NCBI GenBank assembly: GCA_946902985.2
Contig: OX336388.2
Span: 1,211,828,609-1,211,892,608, forward strand
DNA: 64,000 nt
Source of the DNA: Meconema thalassinum
Lineage: Eukaryota; Arthropoda; Insecta; Orthoptera; Tettigoniidae
Reading direction: 5' to 3'
In this document: positions 46,801 to 57,945 of the stretch, one piece after another
How positions within the stretch are numbered: the stretch's first letter is position 1
How the letters are laid out: every line of letters begins with the position of its first letter
Position numbers and translations under genes: made by a program
Notes under the pieces: model-generated
Told to the model about the DNA's origin: nothing
Databases searched by the model: none
The model's input: the letters and a program-made list of their open reading frames with translations, nothing else

Positions 46801-47760
46801 GGGTCGAGGTACTGTGGGACCTCATTCCACTTCTATTGTGTACAGGCCGCTCGGAAGAGGGTCTGGGACGGTCAAGCGAACCGTGAAAGAAGGTTTAAAA
46901 AGGGCAGATTTTAGACCCTGTTAATGACATGAAATGAAACATTGTTATATTGAGTAATGAAGTCATGTGGTTTAAGAACACATTGATAATTATAGATCAC
47001 CCTGATGGTTCATGATTTTAGCAATCTAACGAATGGTTAGAAGTTGCATTTGTACTGTCACTGACAACTTTTTCAGAAGTTGGTTACTTGACGCCACAGG
47101 CTACGCGCGCAAGGGTAGTTTAATAGTACCATCCGACACAGCAATAACTTAACGTTTTTAAGATGAAATCACAACGGCATGCGGTGGAGCTATATAAATA
47201 GAGGAAGTGTAGGGGTAGCTTACATAATTATGGAGTTGCACGTAGACTGCTGTGCAACACCAGAATAGGCTAATGCATGTAAAGCATTTGGTGGGAAGAG
47301 AAAGATCAAACACACGGTACACATAATTGTCAAATTAAGACGAGGTTTAAGGAATAAGTAATTTTGTGAAATTAAAGAAGTCACATTGGATGACAGAAGT
47401 ATCAAAGTACAGTTTGTTTCTGAAATTGTATGTGCTTCAGCGCACTAGAGTATATTGTAAAGTTCATATAAGGGTAAAGGTTTGTGTTATGATATGATTG
47501 TATTATGATAATATTATGTTAATATTAGTGGATTGTGGAAGTATTTTTGTTCGGTTTTGTTTTTATGGCTGTGGGGATTGTTTTGTTTGTTTGAAGCCAT
47601 GATTTTATTACTGAATTAAAGTTTTAGAATAGAGTTGTGCCTTATCATTGTAGAGTTGATACCTTTTAGCCTCAAATCCAAAATATGCAACTGCTCAATG
47701 GGGGAACGGTACACGCCCGGGTCCTGACGCTAGCTGGAGGCGGAAGCAAATTTTCCATCG
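43870..47760 (+). other. 3.7-kb non-coding block with promoter-like elements, unassigned
   Basis: No protein-coding capacity. Plus-strand base use (T/G-rich, TAATTGTG-like words) resembles the 10455-14344 insertion. It has CCAATATAAGGGAGTC near 44678, CTATATAAATAG near 47190 and an ATTAAAG signal near 47620. Layout parallels that insertion, but I found no convincing nucleotide alignment and no terminal duplication. A B-box-like GGGTTCGAATCCCG lies at about 46417. A decayed giant LTR is possible. Confidence 0.3.
45985..46010. repeat. (AAT)n microsatellite
   Basis: AATAATAATAATAAATAATAA tract, about 26 bp. Confidence 0.8.
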
Positions 47761-47939
47761 AGATTACTCACATGGGTACACTATGAAGACTTCCAAAAAT
47801 ATATTTGTTAAAATCGCCCTTTAATATCAAGTGATGCGCAATTGGGGAGGTGCATATAGAATTCATTTCCGTTTGAGACTGTTTGGCTTTTCACAGTCCA
47901 GTCTAATCTTCAAGTCTTTGTTTGCATACGAGTTACCCT

Positions 47940-48880
47940 CAGGATCCCCTATTTGTGGTTGGCACCGCAGCCTCCTTTGCTTCTACACCATAAAATCATA
48001 AAATAATTTCTAGGTCAACCTCTGCTTCTCTTACCCTCTATAACGAGTTCATCAAACTCCTGGGTAATCTCTCCTCCGCCATTCTCATCACGTGGCCCCA
48101 CCATCTGAGTCTGCTCAGACGAACAGCTTCACCTGTGAGTTCATTTCTAACTTAGCCTCCATCTCTTCATTACGAGCATCCCTACCATTGCTACCATATA
48201 TTTACCCTAGTAATCATTCAAGGTAGCGACTTCAGTGGCGTAATCGGTAGCATACCGAGCTTCTATGCCCAAGATAGCGGGTTCAAACCCGGCCGAAGCC
48301 GTCGGATTTTTTAAGAACGTTAAAAATCCCTCGGTATGCCTTCCTTCGGAGGGGAAGTAAAGCCGGCGGTCCCATGGCATAGATTAATGGCTTGTTAAAG
48401 AACCTTCCACTAATTACACCTGAGTGAAGCTAAATTGTATAGGTTAAGAATGTAAACAACGCTCTTAAGATCCTACGTTCGTTGCCAAGTGCCGACTGCG
48501 GTGGCATCTAGTAGCTAAGTTCTGAACCAGGCCTAGTAGTCGTTGACGGTGGCGTTTGGCAGCAAAAGTAGGAACTATTTGAAATATTCAAAGTTGCAGT
48601 CCTTACTTGAATTAAAAAACAGATACACACACTAATACAGCCATCACGATTAAAATCGGTTATCAGACAGATTCTACACACACACCCAAAATACACGGGG
48701 CTACATGACCGCGTTGTCGCAGCCCCTAAACTGAGGAACCAACCATCCAATCATTCAAGCTACCCTCATATCAGTTACCTCCAGATTGTGTATGGGATAT
48801 CTTTGATCCACCCATCCCTTACTTCTATAAAGCAAGGTCGGATTAAATACTGAGCGATGTAGGGAGAACTTCCTCGATAC
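47940..48880 (-). pseudogene. RTE-like LINE ORF2 remnant interrupted by a SINE
   Basis: The minus-strand translation of about 48120-48068 gives RLSRLRWWGHVMRMAEERLP, followed in a shifted frame by ELVIEGKRSRG. This is the RW-GHV-RM-EERLP...G-R-RGRP region found after the reverse transcriptase in RTE-type non-LTR elements. Upstream coding similarity (LLYRSKGWV-like) lies beyond the SINE at 48749-48880. Frameshifts and stops make it a pseudogene. Confidence 0.55.
48223..48748 (+). mobile_element. Long tRNA-derived SINE, family C (copy 2), complete
   Basis: 526 bp; A-box region GTGGCGTAATCGGTAGC, B-box GGGTTCAAACCCGG, body and 3' end collinear with 35624-36140. Bounded by an 11-bp duplication AATCATTCAAG (48212-48222 and 48749-48759). 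It sits inside a LINE remnant, so it is the younger insertion. Confidence 0.82.
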
Positions 48881-49014
48881 ACGTTTTTTTTAGCATATGG
48901 CTTTTAGTGCCGGGAGTGTCCGAGGACATGTTCAGCTCGCCAGAGGTTTGTAGCTGCTTCTATTCGGACACCCATGGGGTGAGCTACAAGTACCGTCGCG
49001 TGTGGAGTGTTGCC

Positions 49015-49235
49015 TGGGGAGGAAAGTTTGAATGTAAGGACGAGGAGTTGGAAGGTAGCGGCTGTGGCCTATAGTTAGGGACCAACCCCGGCATTTGCCT
49101 GGAAGGAAGACGGAACACCACAGAAGACCATATTCAAGGTTGCCGGCGGGGGGATTGGAACCTCCTCGCCTCCCGGATGTTAGCGACTGCCTGCAGCCAG
49201 GCCATAACGACCACGGCTAACTCACCCGGTCTCGA
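49015..49235 (-). repeat. SINE family D relative (antisense)
   Basis: Minus strand: GAGTTAGCCGTGGTCG (A-box region), GGTTCCAATCCCC (B box), then a body with a plus-strand block GACCAACCCCGGCATTTGCC that matches 63784-63830. Tail not recognised. Confidence 0.55.
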
Positions 49236-49239
49236 TACA

Positions 49240-50125
49240 CTAATTTCATTATTGCTGAATACAGCAGATTGCCACTGAAAACTCACTGCATTAGTTTTAT
49301 TGGATCTACTCTCTCTCTATGTCTCTACCTCTCTATCTCTATTATACAAATAATTGGTGATTTTAAATTTGGTATATCCAATATATTCATTTTAATTGGC
49401 CAAATAATAATTCAGTAATATGATGAATAAAATCTTTCACCTACTGTGTAAATCTAAGCCTATACGACAGATGTGGTTAGTTCACTTGCTCTCTGTCAGC
49501 TACTGTCTGTGAAAAGTTTACCTAAAGAGATTAAAACATTCTCAACAATTATTGTCCATGTTATATTATAAAGTTCATTTTATATAAACTGGGCATTTGA
49601 ATCGTACCAACATTCTTTCCCTGGGTTAAGGATATATCACTAAATGCATGTGTGAAGTTTCAATGCTTTGCAATTAATGTTTTAGGAGTAAGATGGCCTC
49701 AAAGTATATTGTAATATTGTGCTCAGTTCCAAGGCGAACTCGACAAGGTGTCCTTAAATCGAATGATGACACTAATAAGTTAAATACAGCTGATGAATAC
49801 CTATGCAATGGATTTCCTGAACATTCAGTAAAATATACTGGCTTACTGTCACAAATGCATTGTATTTGATAGATTTGACCGTGTGTCTGAAGCGTGTAAA
49901 TATAATTAAATTAAAGGAAATTAATCACACAGACGTTACTGTTCTTTAATACAGTTGGCTACATAAAATGTACTCACTGTTTGTAATCCAGTGATTCCGA
50001 GATAAACAGACTTACACTTACTAATCTCATGTGGATACACTGTAAATAATGAATTAGTCGTGTGGATAGGTGGCATGGTACGGCGCGTATACGTGGGTGG
50101 TGGTGGTGGCGCGAACAAGTACACC
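49240..50125. other. Nothing recognised
   Basis: AT-rich; no gene or repeat supported. CTCTCT-rich short tract near 49307-49345. Confidence 0.35.
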
Positions 50126-50137
50126 TGAAGACAGTCG

Positions 50138-50329
50138 CGGGCGTGGTGGCTCAGCGGTCAAGCTGTGTGCCTCTCACCAAGGCGAACAGGGTTCGATTCC
50201 CGGTCAATGCATGTGAGATTTTCAAAGTGAAATGCCATGTCCTGTGGTTCGGATTCCACGTAAAAAGGAGGTCCCGTGGCTCATGATCTAGAGATTGCCG
50301 GTCACGTTAAACTACAAGCTTCCTTTTTT
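50138..50329 (+). mobile_element. tRNA-derived SINE A, complete
   Basis: A-box GGTGGCTCAGCGG and B-box GGGTTCGATTCCC, body with CATGTGAGATTTTCAAAGTG and GATTCCACGTAAAAAGGAGG, ending in a T-rich tail after ACTACAAGCTTCC. Flanked by a perfect 12-bp duplication TGAAGACAGTCG (50126-50137 and 50330-50341). Family members: 52998-53193 (minus) and the truncated 36664-36726. Confidence 0.85.
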
Positions 50330-51142
50330 TGAAGACAGTCGAGTAGCAACAATGGCTCAGATGAGGTGATAGTTTGTGGAACGCAAGGCTGTATTGAGGT
50401 GGTACTGGAAATGCGAGAATGGCAGTGGCAGAGAGATTTTGGGACACGATCGTCAACATGTCGAACAATTGCCCGTATTCATGTAGCCTACATGCGCTAG
50501 ATATATATATAAAAAAAACGTTAATCATATACCAAATTCTGTTGAGGTGAACTGAAACCATTATTGTAATACTTAATTGAAACTTAGAATAGTACACACA
50601 ACGAAAACGTAAATTACTCGGTAACGTTGAATCAAGTATGAAAATGAACCCTCAGTACTGCATGTGAATAAAGAAAAAGAAAGTAACCTTCTCAGTTATT
50701 GCATAACAATTTAAAGGCAGTTTTCAATGTTGTGACATAGGTAAATATATGTTTGTCCTACACGAACCCTGAGGCATTTCTGTATGCTGTGTACCAAATA
50801 ATTGACCATTTTGTAGGCATACTATTTCAATCCTCAATGGCAGCATCCTTTCAGGCATTAGTTGTTAGGGGTGGATGTTAACCGTGAGTCAGATGCCACT
50901 AGCTGTGAAGACGGTAGGGTTACCATGATTTGAAGAACGTACTAAATCGAACCATAAATGAAACATCTATAAAATACTATTTATGGGCAAACTTCTTCTT
51001 TGATCGTTTGGGCCGCCTATGGACCATGGTGCTTGTGTTTTGGCTGTTGTCTGTCACTTCTGGTGTTCTTCGTGGATGGCTTGGTGGCTGCTTACATCTT
51101 GAGCATTTCTATTGGACCAGTATTCTTTCGTTTTATTGCTGA

Positions 51143-51454
51143 ATTAGGGCTACGACCATCCTTCTCACTGGTTGGGAAAATGTTTCTGAAACTCTACCTA
51201 CTGGCTATGACGAGGAATGGACGACTTGCAAGTCCCTGAATAGACTGCGCTCTAGAGTAGACAGATCAAGGGTTAATATGGCAAGATGGGGTTACATTGA
51301 CCAGGATGATATTCAATGTTATTGTGGAGAAGACCAGACTGTTCAGCATATGACTGAGTGTCGACTGTGCCCAGCATCATGCACGGGAGGAGATCTTCGT
51401 CCGGGAGCACAGAGTGTACTGGAAGTGGCCAAGTTTTGGGCAAAGATAATATAA
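51143..51454 (+). pseudogene. Jockey/CR1-like LINE ORF2 C-terminus with zinc-knuckle
   Basis: An open frame of 103 codons to a TAA at 51452. It contains SLNRLRSRVDRSRVNMARWG, then CYCGEDQTVQHMTEC, a C-X-C-X7-H-X3-C zinc-knuckle, and ends VLEVAKFWAKII. The LNRLRSG..R....RWG plus C-C-H-C arrangement is typical of the last ~100 residues of non-LTR retrotransposons. AATAAA follows about 40 bp after the stop. The frame is closed upstream by a stop at 51140, so the copy is 5'-truncated. Its class differs from the RTE-like fragments elsewhere in the window. Confidence 0.65.
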
Positions 51455-51499
51455 TGACTGTGTTATATGTTTAAAATGTGTGTTTCTGATACGAGAATA

Positions 51500-51818
51500 A
51501 ATAAATTGCTGAATTATATCTTTCGTTCCTCGGGCCATTTCCTGGACGCGTTGTGGTGATTTCCTGTAATGGATGTGAGAAAAAGACCTGGTTTCAATTG
51601 TCAGACGGTAGCGACTTCTGTCATTTATGTTATCTTGCTGATTATTAAATTCAGCAAGATCCTTCTCAATATGTTTTATCCACAGGGACCCAGTGGCCTT
51701 GCCCTTCTTGGCTACCTTGAAGATCATATAAGACAGCCTGTTTTGGTCAACTCTGTACAGGTGGCTATAGAAAGCCAGACGTCTCCTTCTGACGGTATCT
51801 GTGAGGTTTTCCTGGTGT
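51500..51818 (-). pseudogene. LINE ORF2 3'-region remnant
   Basis: The minus-strand frame encodes DTVRRRRLAFYSHLYRVDQN, RLSYMIF, GSLWIKHIEKDLAEF and a basic C-terminal tail. It matches the RKRKIQFSGHITRM...DLRDVEI order of 26394-26842, so both come from one LINE lineage. It lies tail to tail with the unrelated LINE end at 51143-51454. Confidence 0.55.
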
Positions 51819-51829
51819 TTTAGTGTTCA

Positions 51830-52915
51830 CTGTGGGTAAACTAAAAAATCTGCTTAACACTTTTTTATGAGTGTATATTATTAGCGTGTGAAGGAGGCCT
51901 TTGGGATACTCATCTGGAGAGATTGGGGCTAGCATCATGTAACATCGCACTGAGTTGTGGTGTGGATCTCGGGCTGTTTATCTGAGAGGAAAGCATCTTT
52001 ATTCCAGTCGGGCCGCTACCTTGGCCCTAATAAATATTGATCTGATCTCAGCCGCCGCGACACACAGAATGATTAAAAAGTATCGATCTCCATTCCCTCT
52101 CCTTTACTCGTCTTTTGTGTTTGTCTGGAGGGGAACACTTCTCACGTACAGAATCCTTTGCGATTATCTTTACATCCCTCTGTTCCAAAATTAAATATTC
52201 TCGACTTCCTAGAATTTTACACGAGTGTTCTCTTCCTTGACTGTTCCCTTTCTAATATGAGAACAGATTTCCCTATGTTCAGAGATTGCCTGGCAAAGAA
52301 GGAGGCTCAATCTGCATAAATAAACTTCAGCTACAGAGCGCTTATCACGATTCTTTTATTTTAAATTATTTGATACTGATCAGGAAAAAGGGGAAGGACA
52401 TCCATAATAAATCGATTAATGGATTACAATTCCGAATATTTTAGAGGAAATTAACAGGAAAAACACAAGTGTTATAAGAAATAAATAATAGCAATCGTGT
52501 AGCAATGTTTTGAGTTTCAACGAATTTTTAATTGAGATGAAGTTTGAGATGACGCGGTTTGCTATCAGGGAAATTTGTGATCTAGAATTACATTTAAGAC
52601 GGATTTGTTTCCTATCACGCTGGGTTGACTGTTTGGTTTATACCTGTTCCACAAGTACAAATATTAATAAAATTTGAATATCGTTAACGGTGACCTCAAT
52701 TTCATAAAAAGAATCAAGTAAAATCCTAATTAAAAGTTCATAATAATTTAATCAATTTAAGTTCTGAGAAAATGTTTCATCCTCCTCAATACGTTTTCAC
52801 TGTAATATATCTTTATTTTAATATTGTATTATGAAATTTCACGATTTTATCAAATACATATTAACATTGTCATGCAATTATTTCGTAAAAGATGGTATAT
52901 TGCTTTGCAGGGCTT
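51830..52915. other. Nothing recognised
   Basis: No gene; AT-rich, no shared repeats seen. Confidence 0.35.
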
Positions 52916-52919
52916 TTTG

Positions 52920-53345
52920 GAAGCCTTCGTAGGGAAGTCATGGCTGCTTGAGCTTTTAGTTCTCGCAGTGAAAAGGCGCAGGTGCGCTTTATAAAGGAAA
53001 AAAGGGAGGAAGCTTGTAGTTTAACGTGACCGTTAATCTGTAGATCATAAGCCACGGGACCTCCTTTTTACGTGGAATCCGAACCACAGGAGATGGCATT
53101 GCACTTCGAAAATCTCACATGCATTGACCGGGAATCGAACCCGGACCACCTTGGTGAGAGGCATACAGCTAGAACGCTGAGCCACCACGCCCCCGCTTTA
53201 TAAAGGGAGGTAGCGCGCAGTTTGCTGCTCCTGTGGGGGTCCGGGCGGGGACACCAAGAGCCTGCTTATGAGCCAGCTTGGTGCCCTAGGCGAAATCCCA
53301 CACAAGACACGGCACAAACCTAGAAGAATTGCTGAGTTTTAATTA
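52920..53345 (-). repeat. Dispersed repeat J interrupted by SINE A
   Basis: Inverted match to 43650-43862, split by the SINE at 52998-53193 with a CGCTTTATAAAGG duplication. Confidence 0.65.
52998..53193 (-). mobile_element. tRNA-derived SINE A (minus), complete
   Basis: Minus strand: GCGTGGTGGCTCAGCG (A box), GGGTTCGATTCCCGG (B box), CATGTGAGATTTTCGAAGTG body and TTCCTCCCTTTTTTCC tail. Flanked by a perfect 13-bp duplication (52985-52997 and 53194-53206). Empty site visible at about 43790. Confidence 0.85.
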
Positions 53346-53501
53346 TTTAGTAAACGTGTCTAGTTATACAGCCATTCCATTAAAATCCCATCAATTCTCA
53401 AGTAAATAAAAATATATAATACTGCAAATTATGCACATTTTGAAATGGTCCAATTTCAATTTAAAATCAGTCTCTTCAAAATTTGTTGTTTGGATTACAT
53501 T

Positions 53502-53537
<36 letters not shown>

Positions 53538-53729
53538 TTTTTAGTTTTATGTCCCTTTTAACTACTATGGCTTTTAGAGACGCCACCGGGGCGCCAGAAT
53601 TTCGCCCCGAAGGGGAACATTAACGTGCCAGTAAATCCCTCGCATTTGCGCACCCTCAAATACCAGCTGACTGCACTTGGATACGAACCCCGCAAACGAT
53701 AACGTCACCGCTGAGCCACGCAGCCAGCA
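53502..53729 (-). mobile_element. tRNA-derived SINE, family B, with (ATT)n tail
   Basis: Minus strand: GCGTGGCTCAGCGG (A box), GGGGTTCGTATCC (B box), CCCCTTCGGGGCGAAATTC, GGCGTCTCTAAAAGCC, then a (TTA)n tail at 53502-53537. A 9-bp duplication GATTACATT at 53493-53501 and 53730-53738 defines both ends. Confidence 0.8.
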
Positions 53730-53739
53730 GATTACATTT

Positions 53740-54240
53740 TACAAGCTTATCCTAATACCCCCCAGAGACTCACATCTAGTGGGGCGTGGGCTGGCGACCA
53801 CGGGACCCCAGCTGAGTCCGGCATTGCTTCCACTTACTTGTGCCGGGCTCCTCTCCGTCTTATTTCCTGTCGACCTCCCTTGGTCAACTCTTGTTCTCTT
53901 CCGACCCCGACGGTATTAGGTTATCCGAGGCCTAGGGAGTCTTTCACTTTCCCGCCTTAATTGGCCCTTGTCTCATCATTCCTGATACCCTCCTTCTGTG
54001 AGGGGTCAGCCTTCTTTTTCTTTTCCTTTTACCTCCTGCCTTGTGCTCAAGGCCCTTAAGGAGACAGGGTGTATGTAGCCCCACCACTTCTGGAGCACCG
54101 TAGATAGTGCTACACCCTCAGGGGCTCACGGCTGGTGAGTTCGGGAGTTGGCGACCCCGAGAGATTCCTGAGCTGGGTCCGTTTTCCCCCTTTTGTCCCT
54201 TACCTTTGGGGAGGACCTTCTCCTCCCTCCCCTCTCCTCT
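53740..54240 (-). repeat. Dispersed repeat H, copy 2
   Basis: Inverted match to 29812-30325 (CCGAGGCCTAGGGAGTCTTT, TGGTCAACTCTTGTTCTCTT). Its far end runs into a CTCTCCTCTCC-rich tract (54215-54265). Confidence 0.6.
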
Positions 54241-54334
54241 CCTTTCCTCTCCTCTCCTTTCATTATATTTCCTTTTCTCTTTAAGATTCCCGCACTGTTT
54301 TGTTACTTGGTTCACCGTGTATCTAAATTCCCTT

Positions 54335-55080
54335 CTAGCGATTTTTTAAGGCATTTTTAATCTACGTTGCTTTTTGTATGTTTTTTCGATCTAAATTATA
54401 TCTCGCGATTGTTTTCAACCTCAATTGCATTTTGTAAAGATTGACAATCTAAATTGCTTTTTAGTAAGTCTTTCAATGCAGGTGTCAGGGCATTTTAGTG
54501 AATTTCAATTGCATTTTGTAAGTATTTTCAACCAAAACCGCATTTCGCACGAATTTTGAATCTAAATTGCATTTTGTTTGACGGGCATTCTGCACATATT
54601 TTGATTCTCAATTGCATTTTGTGGGTATTTTGAATCTAAATTACATTGTGGCAAGTATTTTCAATCTAAATTGCTTTTTGTAAGTATTGTGAATCCACAT
54701 GAGTCGTTTGAATCTACCGTACATTTTGTAAGCATTTTCAATTTCAATTGCATTTTGTAAGTATTTTGAATTTCAATTGCACTTTGTGAATAATTTGGAT
54801 TGGAACTGGGATATTTCAATCTGAATTGCATTGTGTATTTTCAATTTCAATTGCATTTTGTAAGTATTTTGAACCTCAATTGCATTTTGTACGTATTTTC
54901 GATCTCATTTGCATTTTGTAAGTATTTTGAATTTCAGTTGCATTTTGTAAGTATTTCGACGCTACATTGCATTTTGTACGTATTTTGAATCTAGCCTACG
55001 TTTTGTGGGTCTTTTTCAATCTATTCTTTTTTGTGCATCTTTTCGTTCTAAATTCCCTTTTGTAAGACCATATAGTGAGT
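54335..55080 (+). repeat. Degenerate ~31-bp minisatellite
   Basis: More than 20 imperfect units of TTGCATTTTGTAAGTATTTT followed by GAATCTCAA or CAATTTCAA. Strongly T-rich on the plus strand. Lies between repeat H and a retroelement-type 3' tail. Confidence 0.85.
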
Positions 55081-55164
55081 TGTTTCCATCTGAGTTCCTT
55101 TTTGTTCGTATTTTCCGTCTCACATAATTTTGTTCTGGTTTCCATTTCATTATTATTTTCGCTA

Positions 55165-55241
55165 TCACCCAGATCATTAGGGGCCGATAACCTAGATTTT
55201 AGGCCCCTTAAAACAACAATTATCATCATCATCATCATCAA
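55165..55241 (+). repeat. Retrotransposon 3' tail with (ATC)n
   Basis: GGGGCCGATAACCTAG, TTAGGCCCCTTAAAACAAC and (ATC)n. Same module as 2676-2735. Confidence 0.55.
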
Positions 55242-56137
55242 TCATATCCTAATAGTGTGTGAAAGACACACACCACATATCTATAATATTACTGAGGGAA
55301 TATCAGAATTAAAAATGGTTATTGGTTTGAGGTACTCTTAAATTCCTAAAAAAAATTGTCTAATGAATATAAAGATTGTTGAAAGATGTTAAAGGCAGTG
55401 TTTCATTTAATTCTATGGGTTCTCTATCCCGATCCCGTTAATGAGAGAAAAGAGCGTATTCTGAAAAGCCTGCATTCTAAAGACCCATTTGAAAGGACAG
55501 TATAGCTGGGGGCAAGCTGCACCGTAGAGCTTAGAATGTAACCAGGCGTAAATCCGTAACTGGGTGTGGAATACCGAAAACTGCAGTCAATGGAGATGTA
55601 AAAAGGCTCGGTGGGAGATGCGAAGTCACTGTCGGTACTGAGTGCTGAGCAGATCAATGCCGGCTTAGCAGTGATACACGACTGTGTTATCTGGGCTGCC
55701 TACCCGTCCCCCCGCAGGCGCAGAGCGTGGTGTCGGTCGAGAAATAATGCATGGAGCTGGCTGGCGAGGACACTCAGGCAGGATCACATCGCTCCCCTTC
55801 TCTCTACCTGCAGCCTGAACCTGCTATCACTAAAGGTGATACAATTGAACACGGATTTTCTACTTAACTACCTGATGTCACCGTTTAACATTACTCACGA
55901 GATGTGTCCATCCGGCTTTAGTTCCAGCAGAGTGCTTCCTATTATGTGATACGAGAATGGAGGTGTAGATATCCTGCCGGCTATTCATATATGAAACGGA
56001 AAAGATTGTCAGGTGCTTAATCATGCCTGATAAATCATTGAAGAGGAACCAAAAACATAGATTTTCAGTATGTGTTATTTAGGAGATAACGATATTTCAC
56101 CACTATTACAGAAACCGCCGCAACAACGCCTCTCTTG
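55242..56137. other. Nothing recognised
   Basis: Contains a 112-codon open frame (55611-55949, plus) with no motif, signal or domain I recognise. Probably fortuitous. Confidence 0.35.
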
Positions 56138-56186
56138 GGACAGATGAGCTCGCTGTTCTGCCCCTTAAAACAACAATAACTAACTC
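56138..56186 (+). repeat. Retrotransposon 3' tail with TAAC tail
   Basis: GGGACAGATGAGCTC, then CCCCTTAAAACAACAATAAC. Confidence 0.45.
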
Positions 56187-56344
56187 TAGGAGCGCCTCTG
56201 TATCTCACACTTGAAACTTCGCTGCGGTTGGAGCATGGCCGCATTGGTTTAATGGTGAAACGCACGGGACAGCAGAAGATTCAGTTTAGAACCCGACGAC
56301 AGTCACATTATTAAGCCTTACTTAGCTATTATATTCTAATGTTA

Positions 56345-56385
56345 TGCTTTTCAGTCGGTCAACACGATTGTACCCAATTGTAATG
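56345..56385 (+). repeat. Partial copy of the mobile palindrome
   Basis: GCTTTTCAGTCGGTCAACAC, a single arm of the palindrome family. Confidence 0.45.
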
Positions 56386-56389
56386 GATG

Positions 56390-57000
56390 TTTCCCTAAAA
56401 TTGAAGAAAAACATGGTGTATTTGTTAGATACACACGTTTTGATCTTGTAGGGACTCGTACAATAAGTATAGGAAACCTTGGAAACAAAGGTAGAAGTGG
56501 TATACCTTTCGAAACAGGGAGAGGAAAAAAGATAATTGTCAATTACGGCGTGAAAATGACAGATACTCTAGGTCAGGCCTTATCAATAGGTGGCCCGCAT
56601 GACATCTAGCCCTCGAAGGTACTAATGGTGACCCACCATTAGGAAGGCCAGGAACGAAGAATCAATATTTTTTTTTTAAGTTACCTGCATCGTGAAGGAC
56701 GATTTTCCACACGATTTATCTGCCTGGAGATTTTACTTCCTTTCGTACTGACGTTACTGTAGTTTCCTTAAAGGTGGAACATTGACGTCATCTTCATCTC
56801 TTTCCATACTAAGATACGGGGTAAGGATGCGCAAGATATAACACATGTAAAATGAGTAAAGTTTCTGTTTCCTTACTTCGGTTCTGAAAGCCGCAAAACA
56901 AAACATGTCTGTATACATTCAGGGGGCAGGACAGATAATGGCTATCCTCCTAAGTTCCCAAAGAAATGTAAAATCTCTGATATCGGTTTTAGGGAAGCCA
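56390..57000. other. Nothing recognised
   Basis: Short frames only, no shared repeat found. Confidence 0.35.
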
Positions 57001-57004
57001 GCGA

Positions 57005-57170
57005 GATCGGTCGAGAACAACAGTTGACCAACTAAGGTTGATGGAAAATAAGAAGATTAAGAGCCTGGAATACGTACTGGAAGGTTAAGCAATGTGGGAC
57101 TCAACTGAGATCCCATGGTCACCTACCCATGTCCCATAAGTTGTAAGCTCCTGGGGTCAAAATAATGCAT
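57005..57170 (+). repeat. Dispersed repeat H, partial copy 3
   Basis: GGTCGAGAACAACAGTTGACC, then ATCCCATGGTCACCTACCC and GTAAGCTCCTGGGG, in the order of 30185-30320. Confidence 0.55.
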
Positions 57171-57224
57171 GTACCGGTGCCAAACATTTTCTACTTACTT
57201 ATGGAGCCCAAAGTGTGGTTATTG

Positions 57225-57415
57225 TTAAATTGCTTATCTGCTACGCCAAGGATCGCGAGATCAAATCCCAATGCTGTCGATCGGCATTTAAGGGTGATTA
57301 AATGTAACAAACCTAGGTGAGTAGATTTAATGGCATATTAAATACCTCATTCCGGACGAATTCTGGCAGCCCGGCGTCCCTAAAGTCACAGAATTTTAAA
57401 GAGACAGTGAACGCA
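57225..57415 (+). repeat. SINE family B relative, degraded
   Basis: B-box-like GAGATCAAATCCC, then GGCATTTAAGGGTG, GTAGATTTAATGGCA and TTCTGGCAGCCCGGCGTCCC, in family B order. Confidence 0.5.
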
Positions 57416-57694
57416 GAATACAGAATCATCCTTTTCATTGTCCAATCTTCCTTGGTCGCCTATGATCTTGTCTGACCCCGTTATATTAAAGTACACATAC
57501 GTCTCATACGTTGGTGGATTTTCTTCACATGTGAGACTCTCTTTTCTTGATGAGACAGAGAATCACTTCCCTTTTTTTTCTTCCCGCGTTCAGAGAGGAT
57601 TTAAATGCTGGTATAGTATTCCTTGCCTGTCATTAGGAAGCGACTAAAGGGGAGATCATGTATAGTCCAACTTATCACGATGCATCCTGATTAA

Positions 57695-57945
57695 GGCTAT
57701 ATAGTAGGGCGTGATGGCACAACAATCAAGCCTATCAAGAGTGCGCAAAAGCGAGGGAGCCATGTCAGTAGATTTACTTGTACATTTAAGACCCCTTTCG
57801 GGGCAAAATTCCGGCACCGCGGCGTCTCTAAATGCCGCAGTAGATAAATGGGACGTAAAACGAATATCATTATCTATTACATATCTTGGCTGCCCACTAT
57901 TGCTAAGTCGTCTTACACTTTGTCGAACCAGGAAAGCATGGAATA
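57695..57945 (+). mobile_element. SINE family B copy
   Basis: A-box-like GGGCGTGATGGCACAAC; GTGCGCAAAAGCGAGGGAG; CCCCTTTCGGGGCAAAATTC; GGCGTCTCTAAATGCCG; GGGACGTAAAAC. Same order as 53729-53540, with the B-box segment missing. Confidence 0.55.

Noticed and set aside
50138..50215. Possible functional tRNA gene
   Set aside because: A and B boxes are present, but no cloverleaf closes. The sequence continues as a SINE with a target duplication and occurs elsewhere in the window.
54118..54349. Overlapping open frames in the CTCTCC-rich tract
   Set aside because: Low-complexity sequence within dispersed repeat H; the copy at 29812 does not preserve them.
55611..55949. A 112-codon open frame
   Set aside because: No motif, no homologue I recognise, and no nearby promoter or splice context. 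Length is within chance for this window.
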